DNA of 7,855 nt from an uncultured Alphaproteobacteria bacterium. GTDB taxonomy: Bacteria; Pseudomonadota; Alphaproteobacteria; Puniceispirillales; Puniceispirillaceae. The stretch covers positions 1 through 7,855 of the forward strand of contig CAJWDO010000069.1 of NCBI GenBank assembly GCA_913031555.1, given 5' to 3'. Position 1 is the stretch's first letter. Each line of letters begins with the position of its first letter. Below are positions 6,551 through 7,855 of the stretch, in pieces. Both the position numbers and the translations under genes were made by a program. The notes beneath the pieces are model-generated. The model was not told the DNA's origin. It did not search any database and was given only the letters and a program-made list of their open reading frames with translations.

Positions 6551-7378
6551 ATGCTGCCGATTTATGTGATTTCCCTGAAGACATCGAAGAGCCGTCGTCG
6601 CGCGATGAGCGAACGCATGGCCGAGCTCGGTCTCGACTTCAATTTCATCGATGGGGTCATTGGCAAGGACATTCCTGCCGACCAAAGGACAAGTCTGCTC
6701 TCCGACAAACGTCGATTTCATCTTGGCGCGCCCTTGTCCGACGGGGCGTTGGGGTGCCTGATGAGCCACCGGCGTGCCTGGGAGATGATAAGCGACACAA
6801 ATGTCGACGCCGCCATCATTCTTGAGGATGACGCCGATCTGGCGCCCGAGGCCCTTGACGTGCTGCCACGCATTGCGGCCCTGAAAGGGCGGTTCGACCT
6901 GATCAACCTTCATCACACTTCAGGCCGGCCTCTTGTCGATGCGGCACGAATCTCACCAACGCACACCCTCTCTATCACCCGCTATGTCAGCATTGGTGCG
7001 ATTGGCTATGTTGTCAGCCGCACCGCCGCCGAAAAGCTGCTTGGCGTGTCAGTCCCCGGCATTTTCGAGGTGGATGTCTTGATGAACCGCTGGTGGGAGC
7101 ACGGGTTGAAGACGCTTGTCCTCACCCCGTCGATCGTCAGCGAGGATGGTCATGATTCGACCATCGGCTATCATGGCGTAAAACCGAGATGGGAACGGGA
7201 CAGGCTGGGTAGCAGGATCGCCAGAGACCTTAACCGCAAACGCGATTCCATTGCCAAGCGTCTGGCTTTTTCGGCAATGGTGAGGTCGGCAAAGCTGCGG
7301 CTTGCGGAAAACGCGCCGCGCAAGGCCAGCATCAATCTGCAAAATCCCGATCTGACCTGGCTGACAGAAACAAACTGA
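6551..7378 (+). CDS. Glycosyltransferase family 25 (LPS-type)
   Basis: This 275-residue protein belongs to glycosyltransferase family 25, which includes galactosyl- and glucosyltransferases of lipooligosaccharide synthesis. Family signatures are the N-terminal strand PIYVISLKTSKSRRRAM (3-19), FIDGVIG (32-38), LGCLMSHRRAW (67-77), the acidic ILEDDADL (90-97) expected to bind the metal and nucleotide sugar, and SIGAIGYVVSRTAAEKLL followed by EVDVLMNRWWEHGLKTLVLTP. The C-terminal tail is rich in Arg and Lys, consistent with peripheral membrane contact. No signal peptide or membrane helix is seen, so it should act at the cytoplasmic face of the inner membrane. The ATG at 6551 is used because an in-frame stop lies just upstream at 6536; the site lacks a Shine-Dalgarno. 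The exact sugar and acceptor cannot be read from sequence. It stands alone on the plus strand. Confidence 0.88.
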   Translation: MLPIYVISLKTSKSRRRAMSERMAELGLDFNFIDGVIGKDIPADQRTSLLSDKRRFHLGAPLSDGALGCLMSHRRAWEMISDTNVDAAIILEDDADLAPEALDVLPRIAALKGRFDLINLHHTSGRPLVDAARISPTHTLSITRYVSIGAIGYVVSRTAAEKLLGVSVPGIFEVDVLMNRWWEHGLKTLVLTPSIVSEDGHDSTIGYHGVKPRWERDRLGSRIARDLNRKRDSIAKRLAFSAMVRSAKLRLAENAPRKASINLQNPDLTWLTETN

Positions 7379-7421
7379 TCCCGATGACCCGCAATATGGT
7401 GGACCTTAAGGTTGGCCAATC
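7379..7421. other. Short convergent gap between GT25 and DUF6165 genes
   Basis: These 43 bases separate two converging stop codons. The only symmetry is the palindrome ACCTTAAGGT, which has no loop and no T-run, so I see no intrinsic terminator for either gene. Transcripts from both sides may overlap here. Confidence 0.5.
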
Positions 7422-7820
7422 TCAGCCCTTGCCGGAATAATCCTCGTAGGATTTTTCCTCGACCAGCGCCGAGCCAGTGGCAAGGTTGATCTGTTTTTTC
7501 AATTCGGCCCGCCTGTCGTTCGTTACATAGACGGCACGCGCCAGCTCGATGAACCGGTCGCCAAAGCGCCCGCCAGCCTCCTCGGCGCGGATATTGTCCT
7601 CGATATCCCATAGCTGGCCATTTACCGTGCGGAGCGCATCGGTCAGGGACACCATCTCGTCACTGTCAAACACGCCGCCACTGACCAGCGGTCGGAGCGA
7701 ATCCAGTTCAGCGGTGACGTTCTCAAGTTTGTCATGATCCACAATCCGCGCCGACTTGATTTCAAGGATGGTGACCTTGTCGACAACCTCGCCGACAGAA
7801 ACGGGAACGCTGAGTAACAT
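7422..7820 (-). CDS. DUF6165 family protein of unknown function
   Basis: This 132-residue soluble protein matches what I recall of DUF6165, a small family of unknown function. Visible blocks are VSVGEVVDKVTILEIKSARI (7-26), LWDIEDNIR (70-78), the strongly conserved-looking FIELARAVYVTNDRRAELKKQIN (90-112) and the C-terminal EEKSYEDY. It appears largely helical with heptad-like leucine and isoleucine spacing, so a helical bundle or coiled-coil dimer is plausible. No signal peptide, membrane segment, metal-binding motif or catalytic motif is evident. Family members often lie near glycosyltransferase and surface-polysaccharide genes, and here it converges on a GT25 gene, which is the only functional hint. 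The ATG at 7820 has an A-rich stretch but no clear Shine-Dalgarno upstream, and its promoter probably lies beyond the window edge. Confidence 0.8.
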   Translation of the reverse strand: MLLSVPVSVGEVVDKVTILEIKSARIVDHDKLENVTAELDSLRPLVSGGVFDSDEMVSLTDALRTVNGQLWDIEDNIRAEEAGGRFGDRFIELARAVYVTNDRRAELKKQINLATGSALVEEKSYEDYSGKG

Positions 7821-7855
7821 GGTGTCGCTTTTTTTGCTGATGGGTCCGAAGCCTG

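Noticed and set aside
7171..7611. A 146-codon minus-strand frame spanning the ends of the GT25 and DUF6165 genes.
   Set aside because: It overlaps both supported genes in other frames and crosses their convergent junction, with no family signature.
1..7855. Search for mobile elements, CRISPR repeats, tRNA genes and toxin-antitoxin pairs.
   Set aside because: No regularly spaced repeats, no transposase or integrase motifs, no tRNA-like cloverleaf with a CCA end, and no small paired genes were found.

Overview
The window looks like an ordinary chromosomal segment of an alphaproteobacterium. The sequence is GC-rich. The ribosomal protein L36 is the 41-residue, zinc-ligand-free type common in that class, and the phosphoglycerate kinase and DUF6165 proteins also read as alphaproteobacterial. 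A marine heterotroph (SAR116 or Rhodospirillales-like) would fit a glycolate oxidase operon, but that is inference from gene content. I see no tRNA, rRNA, CRISPR array, insertion sequence, integrase or phage gene.

Layout. From position 57 to 6369 every gene lies on the minus strand. Read in the direction of transcription, these are pgk (phosphoglycerate kinase, 6369-5164), msrA (methionine sulfoxide reductase A, 5132-4494), rpmJ (ribosomal protein L36, 4396-4271, with its own promoter and a strong intrinsic terminator at 4216-4247), and the glycolate oxidase operon glcD-glcE-glcF (4087-57). A 163-base divergent region (6388-6550) separates pgk from a plus-strand glycosyltransferase family 25 gene (6551-7378). 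That gene converges on a minus-strand DUF6165 gene (7820-7422).

How the genes work together. GlcD, GlcE and GlcF form one enzyme complex that oxidises glycolate to glyoxylate and passes electrons to the respiratory chain. The operon appears to have its own sigma70-type promoter (CTGACA-N18-TATAGT) between the rpmJ terminator and glcD. That promoter sits among a 12-bp direct repeat, an 8-bp palindrome and an 8-bp inverted repeat, which look like a regulatory region. pgk and msrA lie close enough (31 bases) to share a transcript. The GT25 and DUF6165 genes probably belong to cell-surface polysaccharide metabolism.

I found no convincing new multi-gene system. The points most worth a second look are the repeat architecture of the glc promoter and the DUF6165 protein of unknown function beside a glycosyltransferase.
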